Shown: piece by piece, positions 9,037-19,141 of the stretch
How the letters are laid out: every line of letters begins with the position of its first letter
Numbering within the stretch: position 1 is the stretch's first letter
Source: Helicobacter sp. 13S00482-2
GTDB taxonomy: Bacteria; Campylobacterota; Campylobacteria; Campylobacterales; Helicobacteraceae
NCBI RefSeq assembly: GCF_002272795.1
Contig: NZ_MLAT01000010.1
Span: 1-60,478, forward strand
Direction of reading: 5' to 3'
Length of the DNA stretch: 60,478 bases
Program-made: the position numbers and the translations under genes
The notes under the pieces: model-generated
Databases searched by the model: none
What the model was told of the DNA's origin: nothing
What the model saw: the letters and a program-made list of their open reading frames with translations, nothing else

Positions 9037-10191
<1,155 letters not shown>

Positions 10192-10204
10192 TCAAACCTT
10201 TTGG

Positions 10205-10210
10205 TATAAT
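10205..10210 (+). promoter_or_regulatory. -10 box of the TrkA-like/aroB/mscS/mtaB/ftsH-like/bioV operon
   Basis: TATAAT 53 bases upstream of the first gene. The six genes that follow overlap or are separated by fewer than 10 bases, so this is the likely promoter for all of them. Confidence 0.55.
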
Positions 10211-10257
10211 CACGAGTGTTGAAAACGGGTCAATAGAAATTAACTTTACATTAAGGG

Positions 10258-11691
10258 ATGTATTTGAAAAAAATTGTTTTGATTGGCGATGGAATTGTAG
10301 CAAAAAAATTTTTGGAAACCGTACTTGAGAAGTATTTTAGTAACAATCTTTACACAGTTGTAAGCAAAGATTCAAGCTTTGTGCCAGAAAAAATCCCCAG
10401 TACATTTAATTTTCAAATCTTTGATCCAACCTCTGCATACAGACTTTTAAATGTTGTTAATAATGAAATCAGTGATATTTTTATCATAATGGAAGATCCA
10501 AAAGAACGTGAGATTGTCTATGAAATCATCAAAAATAAACACAAAGATATACGAATTGTATTGAGTGCATATGAAGATGAGATCACTCTTTCTAGCATAC
10601 TTGAAGATGAGAAATCTGTACTAATAGAGGAGGCTAAGACCATTGCAGGAAGACTTTTAGCAAGACTTCCTAATGTGCCTTTGATTCCACAAGGATTTGG
10701 TTTGGAGCAGGGCGAAGTTATGGAGATAGGGGTACCTTTTGGTAGTGTTTTTACCTATCGCCATATCGGATCAATCCAGCAAAAAAATTATAAGATCGTG
10801 GGGATTTATCGACACGGTGAATTTATATTGAGTAATTATTCTATTGTGATTCAGCCCGCAGATGTGCTTTTGGTTGCTGGAGATCCAAAGGTCTTAGAGA
10901 ATGTTTACAGACAAATAAAAAGTGATATAGGGCAATTTCCTGCACCTTTTGGAAAGGATGTTTATGTCTATGTGGATACGCTTTTGCAGTCAAAAAAGGC
11001 TGTAATGAGAGATATTCATCAAGCTTTGTATATTCATAAGAATACAAAAAGCACAAGACTTAATATTTGTGTGCTTAATCCTTGTAATTTTGCACTACTC
11101 AAAGAAATAAAAGCTCTTGATGAACCTGATGTGAATGTGAGATTAGAATACAGCGGGATGAGTTTTGTGCAGAAATTGCAACAAGATGGTGAGAAAAAGA
11201 TAGGCTTAGTGGTTGTAGGTAAAGAGATATTTTCTTCCCGTTTTCATCGTAAAGCTCTTTTCGCACTTTCTACTCCTGTACTAAAAACCAGTTCAAGAAG
11301 TTTGGAAAACGTCAAAGATAGTGTAGTTGTTCTCAATGATGAAATGAGTGAAGGAGAAAATATTTCTTCCATTATTTTTGATATTTCTATCCAGATGGGA
11401 TTAGGGGTGTTGCTCTATGATTTTGACCCTGATAAACACTATCAGCTTCAAGTTGCTCAAGATTATGATAATCTCTCACGTATTTTTGATAAAAAAATAA
11501 AAATCACTCGCACAAATTCTAAAAATCCTATTTTATTTTTAAAAGAATCCAAAAAACCTCTTTTACAATTTTTGCCTTTTGAAAAATGCATCACAAAGAC
11601 GAGATTTTTTTGGTTTGCTTCCACAAAGGTGGAAAAAATATCTTTTATGTTAGATAATAATCCACAGATTTTTATTCCTATTACAGAGTGA
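10258..11691 (+). CDS. TrkA-type NAD-binding/RCK-domain protein, 477 aa
   Basis: A cytosolic protein with two TrkA-like Rossmann units. The N-terminus IVLIGDGIVAKKFLE resembles a TrkA-N nucleotide fold with an altered GxGxxG. A TrkA-C/RCK-C domain follows at about residues 150-225 (GFGLEQGEVMEIGVPFGSVF...ADVLLVAGDPKVLENV), then a second nucleotide-binding-like region. Such proteins usually gate K+ transport, but no channel subunit is adjacent, so the role is open. The annotated ATG 10258 sits inside the AAGGG sequence. TTG 10264 is 6 bases after it and gives the protein start KKIVLIGDG, so TTG 10264 is the more likely real start. H. pylori HP0282 is the recalled counterpart. Confidence 0.85.
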   Translation: MYLKKIVLIGDGIVAKKFLETVLEKYFSNNLYTVVSKDSSFVPEKIPSTFNFQIFDPTSAYRLLNVVNNEISDIFIIMEDPKEREIVYEIIKNKHKDIRIVLSAYEDEITLSSILEDEKSVLIEEAKTIAGRLLARLPNVPLIPQGFGLEQGEVMEIGVPFGSVFTYRHIGSIQQKNYKIVGIYRHGEFILSNYSIVIQPADVLLVAGDPKVLENVYRQIKSDIGQFPAPFGKDVYVYVDTLLQSKKAVMRDIHQALYIHKNTKSTRLNICVLNPCNFALLKEIKALDEPDVNVRLEYSGMSFVQKLQQDGEKKIGLVVVGKEIFSSRFHRKALFALSTPVLKTSSRSLENVKDSVVVLNDEMSEGENISSIIFDISIQMGLGVLLYDFDPDKHYQLQVAQDYDNLSRIFDKKIKITRTNSKNPILFLKESKKPLLQFLPFEKCITKTRFFWFASTKVEKISFMLDNNPQIFIPITE

Positions 11692-11695
11692 TTAG

Positions 11696-12757
11696 ATGAA
11701 ACCAATACAAGAAATCACTATTTCCACAGACAACTTGACCTATTGCGTGAAGATTGGTAAATTCGATAAAATTTCCCATAAAGGAAAGGTTTTAATAGTA
11801 AGTAATCCAAAAGTAGCTGGAATGTATCTTCAAGATCTATTGGATCATTTGCAGGCTGATGAGGTGTTTGTAAGCATTATTCCAGATGGAGAAAATCATA
11901 AAAATTTTGAAAGTATTGATAAAATCCTAGAGATTGCTTTTGAAAGCAGACTTGATAGAAAATCTCTGATGATAGCACTTGGGGGTGGCGTCATAAGTGA
12001 TATGGTAGGATTTGCTAGTGGAATTTATCAGAGGGGCATTGATTTTATAGCTATTCCTACTACCTTACTTGCTCAAGTTGATGCTTCTGTAGGAGGAAAA
12101 ACAGGTATTAATAATAGATTTGGGAAAAATCTCATAGGAATTTTTCATCAACCAAAAGCTGTCTATGTTGATCCGCTATATTTACAAACTTTGCCACAAA
12201 GAGAATTTAGAGCAGGGGTGGCCGAAATCATTAAAATGGCGATTTGTTTTGATAAAGATTTTTTCAACTGGTTGCAAGATAGTGATTTAAACGATCAAAA
12301 TTCTTTAGAGATGGCTATTTCTAAGAGCATACAGATAAAAGCTAGTGTTGTAAATATGGATGAAAAAGAAAATGGGATTCGTGGAGCACTTAATTATGGA
12401 CATACATTTGCTCATGTTATTGAGAATGAGACGAACTATTGTGAATTCTTGCACGGAGAAGCAGTCGCAATAGGCATGAAGATGGCAAATGATTTAGCTT
12501 TTAGGCTTGGATTATTGACTTCTAAGGAAGTTGAATGTATAGAAAATTTACTCAATCATTATGGACTTAACCACAGATACTTTATTGAAAATATTGAAAA
12601 TTTTTATGAAAAATTCTTTTTGGATAAAAAAACACAAAATCATAAAATTAAGTTTATTTTACCAAAGGGTATTGGAGATGTTGTAATAACAGATGATATT
12701 CCAAAAAATACACTCTTTCAAACACTCAAAAAATGGGGTAATCACAATGAAAAATAA
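11696..12757 (+). CDS. aroB: 3-dehydroquinate synthase
   Basis: Second step of the shikimate pathway: converts DAHP to 3-dehydroquinate using NAD+ and a divalent metal. Visible motifs are PDGENHKNFE near residue 60, GGGVISDMVGFAS (NAD-binding, residues about 97-109), PTTLLAQVDASVGGKTGIN (about 121-139) and the metal ligands in GYGHTFAH-type LNYGHTFAHVIE and in LHGEAVAIGM. 353 residues is usual for the family. It begins 4 bases after the preceding gene's stop and overlaps mscS by 11 bases. Confidence 0.97.
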   Translation: MKPIQEITISTDNLTYCVKIGKFDKISHKGKVLIVSNPKVAGMYLQDLLDHLQADEVFVSIIPDGENHKNFESIDKILEIAFESRLDRKSLMIALGGGVISDMVGFASGIYQRGIDFIAIPTTLLAQVDASVGGKTGINNRFGKNLIGIFHQPKAVYVDPLYLQTLPQREFRAGVAEIIKMAICFDKDFFNWLQDSDLNDQNSLEMAISKSIQIKASVVNMDEKENGIRGALNYGHTFAHVIENETNYCEFLHGEAVAIGMKMANDLAFRLGLLTSKEVECIENLLNHYGLNHRYFIENIENFYEKFFLDKKTQNHKIKFILPKGIGDVVITDDIPKNTLFQTLKKWGNHNEK

Positions 12758-14384
12758 TCTTAAAATACTCTTTTTCGGATTCTTTTTTGTATTTTTAAGC
12801 TCTATTTCTCCTTTGAACGCTCTTCCTAAAAAGACTGCAAATAAAATTAATGAGGTTGAGATTCAATCTCTTAAATCACAAATAGAACAACTTGATAATA
12901 AAATATCTTCAAACAACAGTATTTGGTTAAAAAAATATACAAACTTTGAAATTTATAATCAAATCACAGACGATATTGAAAAAATCACAGAAGAGCTAAA
13001 AAACCTAAAAAATCATAAATCTACCACCGATAAAGTCAAGATAACCACATTGACTCATAAACTAGAGACCTTGCAGAGACAAGAAGAGCTTTTGGAGGAA
13101 TATAAAGCAAATCCCTTTAAAGAGCTCATAGAAAAACCACAGATAAATACTATTCCAGATATAACCAATCCTATAGCCATTATTGGGGGTATTTCTTTTA
13201 TTAAAAACATTGAAAATCAAAAATCTATTCTCAAAAAAAATCAAAGAAGTTTAGAATCAGTTTTAAAGAATTTAGATGACAAAAACTCTTTACTTAAAGA
13301 ACTTTTTGAGCTCAATCAATCAAAAGAATTATTTGATCAGATTCGTCAAAATCAAAGCAAAAAATTAGAGCTTCAAAGTGCTCAAAATATTCTCAATACA
13401 ACTATTGACATTTATACTAAAGATACTGATGAGATTATCAATAGACTGAAAATACAGATTAAAAATCAAATTTTTAAACTTGTTTATATTGGACTTACGA
13501 TTGTTTTTAGTATTGCTTTAGCGTTGGCTTTAAAACTCTTTGTAAGACGCTATATTCATGATAACGAAAGGGCATACACTGCTAGTAAGATTATCAATTT
13601 TTTCAATATTAGTATTATTATCTTGATCTTGCTGTTTGCATATTTAGAAAATGTAACTTATTTGGTGGCGTTTTTGGGTTTTGCTTCTGCGGGATTAGCT
13701 ATCGCAATGAAAGATCTATTTATGAGCGTGTTGGGATGGTTTGTTATTGTTCTTGGGGGGAGCGTACATGTTGGAGATAGAATTCGTGTGAGTAAAGATG
13801 GGAGTGTTTATGTTGGAGATGTTCTAGATATTTCTATGTTGCGTATCACGATGCATGAAGATGTGACTTTGACCACTTATTTGGAAAATCGCCGTGCTGG
13901 TAGGATTATCTTCATTCCTAATAATTATATTTTCACTACGATGTTTGCTAACTATACGCACGGAGAGATGAAAACGGTGTGGGATGGAGTGGATTTTACT
14001 ATTACTTTTGATTCCAATTATAAAAAAGCCTTATCTATTGCCTCAGATGTTGCCACAAAATATTCACGAGGATATACAGAGATAACACGCAAACAACTCA
14101 ATAAAATGCGAGATAAATATTCTTTGAGAAATAGTAATATTGAGCCAAAAACTTTCAGCCTCATAGAAGCCAATGGAATAAAGATTTCTATTTGGTATCA
14201 AACCAACGCGTATGCTACATTGACACTTAGAAGCACTATATCTGTGGAGATTATTGAAAAGATCTTAAAAGAGCCTGATATTTTTATCGCTTATACCACT
14301 ACCAAACTCGTAAAAGATGGGACAGATGGTTTTGGAGATAAGCCTACTAAATCAAATATCATTGTTGAAGATGAAAAGGATTGA
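12747..14384 (+). CDS. MscS-family mechanosensitive channel with periplasmic coiled coil
   Basis: Small-conductance mechanosensitive channels open under membrane tension to release solutes. I place the start at ATG 12747, overlapping aroB by 11 bases. An in-frame 12693 start would lie deep in aroB. Residues 1-27 form a signal peptide (NALPKK after a hydrophobic core). About 200 residues of Lys/Glu-rich predicted coiled coil follow, then three membrane segments (around residues 240-335). The pore-lining helix has the Gly/Ala pattern ASAGLAIAMKDLFMSVLG, and the MscS beta domain (HVGDRIRV...VGDVLDISMLRITM) comes next. At 545 residues it is a mid-sized member. H. pylori HP0284 is the recalled counterpart. 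Confidence 0.92.
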   Translation: MKNNLKILFFGFFFVFLSSISPLNALPKKTANKINEVEIQSLKSQIEQLDNKISSNNSIWLKKYTNFEIYNQITDDIEKITEELKNLKNHKSTTDKVKITTLTHKLETLQRQEELLEEYKANPFKELIEKPQINTIPDITNPIAIIGGISFIKNIENQKSILKKNQRSLESVLKNLDDKNSLLKELFELNQSKELFDQIRQNQSKKLELQSAQNILNTTIDIYTKDTDEIINRLKIQIKNQIFKLVYIGLTIVFSIALALALKLFVRRYIHDNERAYTASKIINFFNISIIILILLFAYLENVTYLVAFLGFASAGLAIAMKDLFMSVLGWFVIVLGGSVHVGDRIRVSKDGSVYVGDVLDISMLRITMHEDVTLTTYLENRRAGRIIFIPNNYIFTTMFANYTHGEMKTVWDGVDFTITFDSNYKKALSIASDVATKYSRGYTEITRKQLNKMRDKYSLRNSNIEPKTFSLIEANGIKISIWYQTNAYATLTLRSTISVEIIEKILKEPDIFIAYTTTKLVKDGTDGFGDKPTKSNIIVEDEKD

Positions 14385-14385
14385 T

Positions 14386-15651
14386 ATGGCACAAAAAGTA
14401 TTTTTTAAAACCTTTGGCTGTCGCACCAATGTCTTTGACACTGAGGTGATGCGTGAAAATCTAAAGGACTTTGAATGTGTGGATAATGAACAGAATGCAG
14501 ATATTGTAGTGGTGAATTCTTGCACTGTAACAAATGGTGCTGATAGTGGTGTCAGAAGTTATGTAAAAAAGCTCCATAATAGTGGTAAAAGGGTTTATTT
14601 CACAGGTTGTGGAGTAAAAACACAAGGACAAAAGCTTTTTGAAAAAAATCTCACTTTTGGAGTTTTTGATCATAGCTACAAAGAAAAGATTGATGATTTT
14701 TTACATCATCAAGATAGGTTTTTTTATACCGATAAACCAGATACAGATCATCTTGATTCTACAATGGTAAGTGAATTTGTAGGAAAACACAGGGCATTTA
14801 TTAAGATTCAAGAAGGATGTAATTTTGCGTGTAGTTATTGCATCATACCTTTTGTTAGAGGCAAGGCAAGGAGTATGGATAGTTCAAAAATACTCAATCA
14901 GATAGATATTCTTTCAGATAGGGGTATATCAGAAGTAGTATTAACTGGTACAAATGTGGGAAGTTATGGAATAGATAAAGGAAGTTCTATTGCTAAGCTT
15001 ATAAAGTTAATTTCAAATAATAAAGCTATCAAACGTATCCGTGTTGGTAGCTTGGAGCCTAGTCAGATTGATGATGAATTTTTAGAACTTTTAGATGCTG
15101 ATTTTATGGAAAAGCACCTTCATATAGCACTCCAATACACTCAAAATACTATGCTTGAAAGGATGAACCGATACAATCGTTTTGAAAGTGATTTTTTGCT
15201 TTTAGAAAAAATATCAAAAAAAGGCTTTGCACTAGGAACAGATTTTATCATAGGTCATCCTGGTGAGAGTGATGAGATATGGCAAGAAGCTTTTGAGAAT
15301 GCAAAATCTCTTCCACTCACCCATATTCATCCATTTATTTATAGTGTGCGTGAAAATACCCCTTCAGCTCTTATGGACGATAGCGTAAATGGAAATCTCT
15401 CAAAATACAGACTCCATCAACTCAATGCCCTCATCAAAGAAAAAAATTTACTCTTCAGACAAAAACTAAAATCTGAAAAAAAATCGCTTAATGTTCTAAT
15501 AGAAAATTTTCAGAATGGTTTTTATAATGGACTTGATGAATATTTTAATAAAATCAAAATATATTCAAAATCACCCATTTCTTCCAAATGGTTAATTCTC
15601 TCAGACTATAAGGTACTAGATAATATCAACGAGGTTAAAATTGAAGAATAA
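14386..15651 (+). CDS. mtaB: tRNA (N6-threonylcarbamoyladenosine(37)-C2)-methylthiotransferase
   Basis: A radical-SAM enzyme that adds a methylthio group to t6A37 in ANN-decoding tRNAs. The N-terminal UPF0004 domain has KTFGCRTNVFDTE with the first cluster Cys, then VVNSCTVTN and FTGCGVKTQ. The radical-SAM core carries GCNFACSYCIIPFVRGKARS (CxxxCxxC). The C-terminal part (SLNVLIENFQNGFYNG) is TRAM-like but short. ATG 14386 is chosen over the upstream 14317 because it starts right at the UPF0004 domain and has AAGGA 6 bases upstream. 421 residues. It overlaps the next gene by 11 bases. Confidence 0.94.
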   Translation: MAQKVFFKTFGCRTNVFDTEVMRENLKDFECVDNEQNADIVVVNSCTVTNGADSGVRSYVKKLHNSGKRVYFTGCGVKTQGQKLFEKNLTFGVFDHSYKEKIDDFLHHQDRFFYTDKPDTDHLDSTMVSEFVGKHRAFIKIQEGCNFACSYCIIPFVRGKARSMDSSKILNQIDILSDRGISEVVLTGTNVGSYGIDKGSSIAKLIKLISNNKAIKRIRVGSLEPSQIDDEFLELLDADFMEKHLHIALQYTQNTMLERMNRYNRFESDFLLLEKISKKGFALGTDFIIGHPGESDEIWQEAFENAKSLPLTHIHPFIYSVRENTPSALMDDSVNGNLSKYRLHQLNALIKEKNLLFRQKLKSEKKSLNVLIENFQNGFYNGLDEYFNKIKIYSKSPISSKWLILSDYKVLDNINEVKIEE

Positions 15652-17305
15652 AAATAATCTAAAAATTGGCATTATTGGAATAATTATAGTGATGCTTCTG
15701 CTTGCATTTCTCTTTTCAAAAGATAATTCAGAGCTCATAAGCGAAAGCTCTTTTCAAACTCTTTTAAAAACAACACCTCCAGCAGAAATGTCAATAGATG
15801 AAAAATATATCTATTTTTTCATCAACGATAAATCCTATAAAGTTGCCAGAATTGGCATTGACACCTCCCTTCTTCGGGATATTCCTATAAAAGTTAAAAG
15901 TGATATACGGTTTAGTAACTTTTTTTATTTTGCTATTATTCTTATCCTTTTGACATTTATTTTTATTTTGCTTTGGAAAAAAAGATTGAATATCCAATCT
16001 TCTAATAACTCGCCTCTTATGCAGAATGAAACTTCTAGGTTTATCCAAAATAAAAATTCAGAATCTAGTAATCCTTCTTTTTCTATGAATTCTTTGGTTA
16101 GATTTGAAGATGTTGCAGGCATAAAAGAAGTCAAAGAAGAGTTGATAGAAATCATTGACTATCTTAAAAATCCTCAAAAGTATCAAAAATTAGGAATTTC
16201 TCTACCAAAAGGAGTTCTTTTAGTAGGCCCACCTGGAGTTGGAAAGACAATGATAGCTAAGGCTGTTGCAGGCGAAGCAAATGTTCCGTTTTTTTATCAA
16301 AGTGGCAGTAGTTTTGTTCAAATATATGTAGGAATGGGAGCAAAGCGTGTCAGAGAGCTATTCTCAAAAGCCAAAGCAAATGCACCTTCAATAGTTTTCA
16401 TAGACGAGATAGATGCGGTGGGAAAAGCAAGAGGCGAAGGACGTAATGATGAAAGGGAAGCCACTTTAAATGAATTACTCACAGAAATGGACGGTTTCCA
16501 AGATAATAATAGTGTAATTGTTATTGGAGCTACAAACAATATAGAAGTGATTGATGAAGCACTGCTTAGGAGCGGGAGATTTGATAGGAGGATTTACGTA
16601 GAGCTTCCAGATTTAAATGAAAGGATTCAAATTTTCAAAGTCTATCTTAAAAACAAAAAGTATGATTTTAATCTCCTAGAAATATCAAGGATGTGCGTGG
16701 GTTTTAGTGGTGCAATGATAGCTTCTGTAGTAAATGAGAGTGCATTGAATGCATTTAAAAGAGGAAGCGAAATCATTGAACTCAGAGATATCTTAGATGT
16801 AAAAGACAAAGTCGCACTAGGGAAGAAAAAAATTCTAAGCCTTACTGAGGAAGAAAAAAATATTCTCTCTGTTTATCAGTGTGCTAAAGCACTAAGTGCG
16901 TATTGGTTGGATATTGATTTTGATAAGGTTACTTTGGTGTCAGATTTTATCATCGATAGAGACAAAGATATTTTAAGTAAGAGCGAAATGAACAATAAAA
17001 TAAAAGTCTATTTGAGCGGTATCATTGCACTTGAGATTATAATGAATGAAAAATACACGAATGCAAAAGAAGATATCAAAAAAATAAAAAGCATAGCTCA
17101 AGAAATGTGTGAAGTTTATGGAATGGGACAAAACATCATCACCACTGATTTAGATATCTCAAGAATTATATCTAATGCTTATGTTGAACAAATGGAGTTT
17201 TTAAACAATTGCAAACAAAATATTATTTCCCTTGCAAAAATTCTTTTGGAAAAAGAAAGACTCACCAAAGAAAATATTCAAGAGATAATAGAAGATGCAC
17301 TTTAG
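15641..17305 (+). CDS. FtsH-like AAA+ protein without the zinc-protease motif
   Basis: Architecture as FtsH: two membrane segments (about residues 9-26 and 90-112) flank a small periplasmic domain, then an AAA+ module. The module has Walker A GPPGVGKT (G196-T203), Walker [11 protein letters not shown], the pore-loop-like [10 protein letters not shown] and the second region of homology [12 protein letters not shown]. At the position of the HEAGH zinc motif the sequence is YQCAK (Y412-K416), so both His and the Glu are missing and the third ligand region is diverged. The protein should be an ATP-driven, non-proteolytic paralogue, like the H. pylori gene I recall as HP0286. It is in the operon between mtaB and bioV, overlapping both. 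A canonical FtsH is presumably encoded elsewhere. Confidence 0.93.
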   Translation: MKNKNNLKIGIIGIIIVMLLLAFLFSKDNSELISESSFQTLLKTTPPAEMSIDEKYIYFFINDKSYKVARIGIDTSLLRDIPIKVKSDIRFSNFFYFAIILILLTFIFILLWKKRLNIQSSNNSPLMQNETSRFIQNKNSESSNPSFSMNSLVRFEDVAGIKEVKEELIEIIDYLKNPQKYQKLGISLPKGVLLVGPPGVGKTMIAKAVAGEANVPFFYQSGSSFVQIYVGMGAKRVRELFSKAKANAPSIVFIDEIDAVGKARGEGRNDEREATLNELLTEMDGFQDNNSVIVIGATNNIEVIDEALLRSGRFDRRIYVELPDLNERIQIFKVYLKNKKYDFNLLEISRMCVGFSGAMIASVVNESALNAFKRGSEIIELRDILDVKDKVALGKKKILSLTEEEKNILSVYQCAKALSAYWLDIDFDKVTLVSDFIIDRDKDILSKSEMNNKIKVYLSGIIALEIIMNEKYTNAKEDIKKIKSIAQEMCEVYGMGQNIITTDLDISRIISNAYVEQMEFLNNCKQNIISLAKILLEKERLTKENIQEIIEDAL

Positions 17306-17840
17306 TGGTTTTTGTTTTCAAGGAGAAGAGGATTTATTTTCTAGATTTTCCCATAAGAGCACTTATGATGTGAGTGGCTTTAGTTATGGTGCCCAAAAAG
17401 CTTGCGAGGAAGTTGTGAATAGGCTTAATAAATCTCATAGAGTGCACAAGCTAATTTTATATTCACCCGCATTTTTTCAAGATAAAACTGAGGCTTATAA
17501 ACGTTTGCAACTCTCCTTATTTAAAAAAAATAAAGAAACCTATATGCAGAACTTTTTAAAACAAATAGGTATCAATGAGGAAAATAAAAGATATTTCAAA
17601 GAAGGAAATTTTAATGATTTGGAGGATTTGCTCTCATATAATTGGGATGCAGATAAATTAGAATTTATCGTAAAAAAAGGGGTTTGCATTGAAGTGTTTC
17701 TAGGGGAATGTGATGAGATTATCGATGCAGAGATAGCAAAAGATTTTTTTGCTTCTGTGGCGATAGTATATTTTATCAGAGGAGCAAACCACTGTCTGAT
17801 AAATGATACTTATCATAAAAATAAAAAATTAAATCTTTAA
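17295..17840 (+). CDS. bioV: BioV-type pimeloyl-ACP methyl ester esterase
   Basis: BioV is the Helicobacter-restricted alpha/beta-hydrolase that cleaves pimeloyl-ACP methyl ester to release pimeloyl-ACP for biotin synthesis, replacing BioH. The sequence shows a nucleophile elbow GFSYG (S30), a putative acid D140 in GECDE (D144 is an alternative) and a His in GANHCL (H166), in the right order. The protein is compact: 181 residues versus about 250 for BioH, with the first beta strands reduced. The YSPAFFQDK and RLQLSLFKKNKE segments match what I remember of BioV. The start overlaps the end of the ftsH-like gene by 11 bases, so it is the last gene of that operon. If it is not BioV it is still a small serine esterase. 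Confidence 0.78.
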   Translation: MHFSGFCFQGEEDLFSRFSHKSTYDVSGFSYGAQKACEEVVNRLNKSHRVHKLILYSPAFFQDKTEAYKRLQLSLFKKNKETYMQNFLKQIGINEENKRYFKEGNFNDLEDLLSYNWDADKLEFIVKKGVCIEVFLGECDEIIDAEIAKDFFASVAIVYFIRGANHCLINDTYHKNKKLNL

Positions 17841-18351
17841 CCATCGTTTTATGCTGCAAACTTGTATTTAGCAAACGACATAGCAAATAAGCTAGTTCAT
17901 AATGATAAATATCCTCTTATCAATGGAATAATGAGAAAGATGCTAATAGTTTTATTTCGGATACACTATCGGTAATCTCAAAGATGTTAATGGTATTCCT
18001 TTTGATCTAGATCTAAACAATGCTCATCAAATCAATCAGGTGTAGATCATATAATTTGAAATCTCATTGCCAAAATTCTATCTAAAATATTTATGGAAGA
18101 TCTTGCAGTGATGAGGCCGATTTGAGTGTTTATGTTTATATTCTTGTTAGTAATGATGAAAAAAATCTCACATTGCCTTTATACCCATGATGATATTAAA
18201 GACAATTATGTGTAGCTTCATTGACTTTTGAAAATTAATACTTCCTTATTGAGTAAAAATGGAGAATTCAATAGAGCTATCACTTGGATAGAAATATCCT
18301 ATCATGCAGCTCTTTAAAACCACCATTAACTTTGATTTCTTGCATTATTAG
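17841..18351 (+). other. Degenerate intergenic sequence with scattered protein-like pieces
   Basis: No intact gene. Short plus-strand stretches look like former coding sequence in shifting frames: FYAANLYLANDIANKLVHN (from about 17850), NEKDANSFISDTLS (about 17930), DVNGIPFDLDLNNAHQINQ (about 17980) and NIYGRSCSDEADLSVYVYIL (about 18090). I do not recognise the family. They may belong to the same decayed gene whose 3' part lies at 18352-18677. Confidence 0.4.
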
Positions 18352-18677
18352 GTAACAAAAATTAAATTTAATATCTATGGAATCAAAACAGACTCTCAAA
18401 ATATTATCTTTGATTTTGGAGAAAGTATTCCTGAAGATGTTTTTCATCACGAAAATACTAGCTTTTATAAGATAATAGGTTGTATAGCCCAAACAATTGA
18501 CGGTGCAGAGTATTGGTATGTCTTATTTAGTGTGGTTATCTTTTTGTAAATCTTGAAAAACTAAGCTTAGGAAGAATCGGAGTTGTTCTAATAGTGATAT
18601 TTTCTTTTGGAATAACAGTTCTTTTTTGTGTTAAAATGATTTTGAGAAAAATTAGACAATTAAAGGAGTTGAGATGA
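18352..18677 (+). pseudogene. Frameshifted 3' remnant of an unrecognised membrane protein
   Basis: Frame one runs from 18352 to TAA 18547-18549 (65 codons: IKFNIYGIKTDSQNIIFDFG ... AQTIDGAEYWYV). Frame two takes over near 18531 and continues CGYLFVNLEKLSLGRIGVV through a strong membrane helix and a basic tail (KMILRKIRQLKELR) to TGA 18675-18677. A single shift joins them into a sensible C-terminal half with one membrane segment. Its stop overlaps the next small ORF in an ATGA, which implies that it once was, or still is, translated in an operon with the two mini-ORFs. Confidence 0.45.
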
Positions 18678-18763
18678 ATTTAATATTGATAGGAACCGCA
18701 GCTTTCGTTTTATGGATTTGTTTTTATATAATTTATAAATTTTCAAGAGTGGAGTTGAAATGA
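18674..18763 (+). CDS. Mini membrane ORF A, 29 aa
   Basis: ATG 18674 is preceded by AAAGGAG (7 bases upstream), a near-ideal ribosome binding site. The product MNLILIGTAAFVLWICFYII followed by a basic tail (YKFSRVELK) is one membrane helix. It overlaps the preceding remnant and mini ORF B by 4 bases each (ATGA), the classic sign of translational coupling. It resembles ORF B in size and layout (MNLIL / MTNLIL start, helix, Tyr, basic end), so the pair probably arose by duplication. I cannot name it. Small accessory subunits of membrane complexes and type I toxins look like this. Confidence 0.45.
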   Translation: MNLILIGTAAFVLWICFYIIYKFSRVELK

Positions 18764-18858
18764 CAAATTTAATATTAGCAGTCATTCCTTTATATTTTTT
18801 GACTATTTGTTTTTGCGTTGTTTATATGATTTCAAGACCCACAAAAAAATCCAAATAA
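18760..18858 (+). CDS. Mini membrane ORF B, 32 aa
   Basis: Starts in the ATGA overlap with ORF A, with GTGGAG 7 bases upstream. The product MTNLILAVIPLYFLTICFCV continues as a single membrane helix and ends with a basic tail RPTKKSK. A hairpin follows 5 bases after the stop. The similarity to ORF A at the start and the shared topology support a duplicated pair. Function unknown. Confidence 0.45.
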   Translation: MTNLILAVIPLYFLTICFCVVYMISRPTKKSK

Positions 18859-18863
18859 ACCTA

Positions 18864-18886
18864 CCTCTTATCGAAAAGATAAGAGG
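18864..18886. terminator. 9-bp hairpin between mini ORF B and the convergent fragment
   Basis: CCTCTTATC and GATAAGAGG pair perfectly around a GAAAA loop. It sits 5 bases after mini ORF B and 6 bases beyond the stop of the minus-strand fragment. In the minus direction T-rich sequence follows (TTTATTTGGATTTTTTTG), so it may terminate both. Confidence 0.6.
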
Positions 18887-18892
18887 CTAAAC

Positions 18893-19141
18893 TTAAAAAA
18901 TACGACTAAAAGGCAATTTCTTCATCACCCTTTTATATTCCTTCAGTACATCTTCTTTTTGATTTTTAGTTGCTTTAGGGTCATTAAGAACGTGACTCAG
19001 CTTTCTATCAGCATCTCTTGCTTTTCTGACTGATTCCGCACCAGGATTGAACTTTCTTACTCCCATAGCCCTATATATGATTGTCGGTACTCCAAATTTC
19101 TCATTATATCGATCCTTCATTGCCATTACCAAATCCAACAA
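18893..19141 (-). pseudogene. C-terminal fragment of an unrecognised protein, 82 codons
   Basis: The open frame begins at a TTG directly after an in-frame stop and has no ribosome binding site, so it is probably the tail of a longer gene. The sequence is basic and helical (RYNEKFGVPTIIYRAMGVRK ... RKLSHVLNDPKATKNQ ... KRVMKKLPFSRIF). It reads like genuine protein rather than chance, and the style recalls the ends of large phage or conjugative-element proteins, but I cannot assign a family. The sequence beyond its 5' end shows no continuation in any frame that I could follow. Confidence 0.4.
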
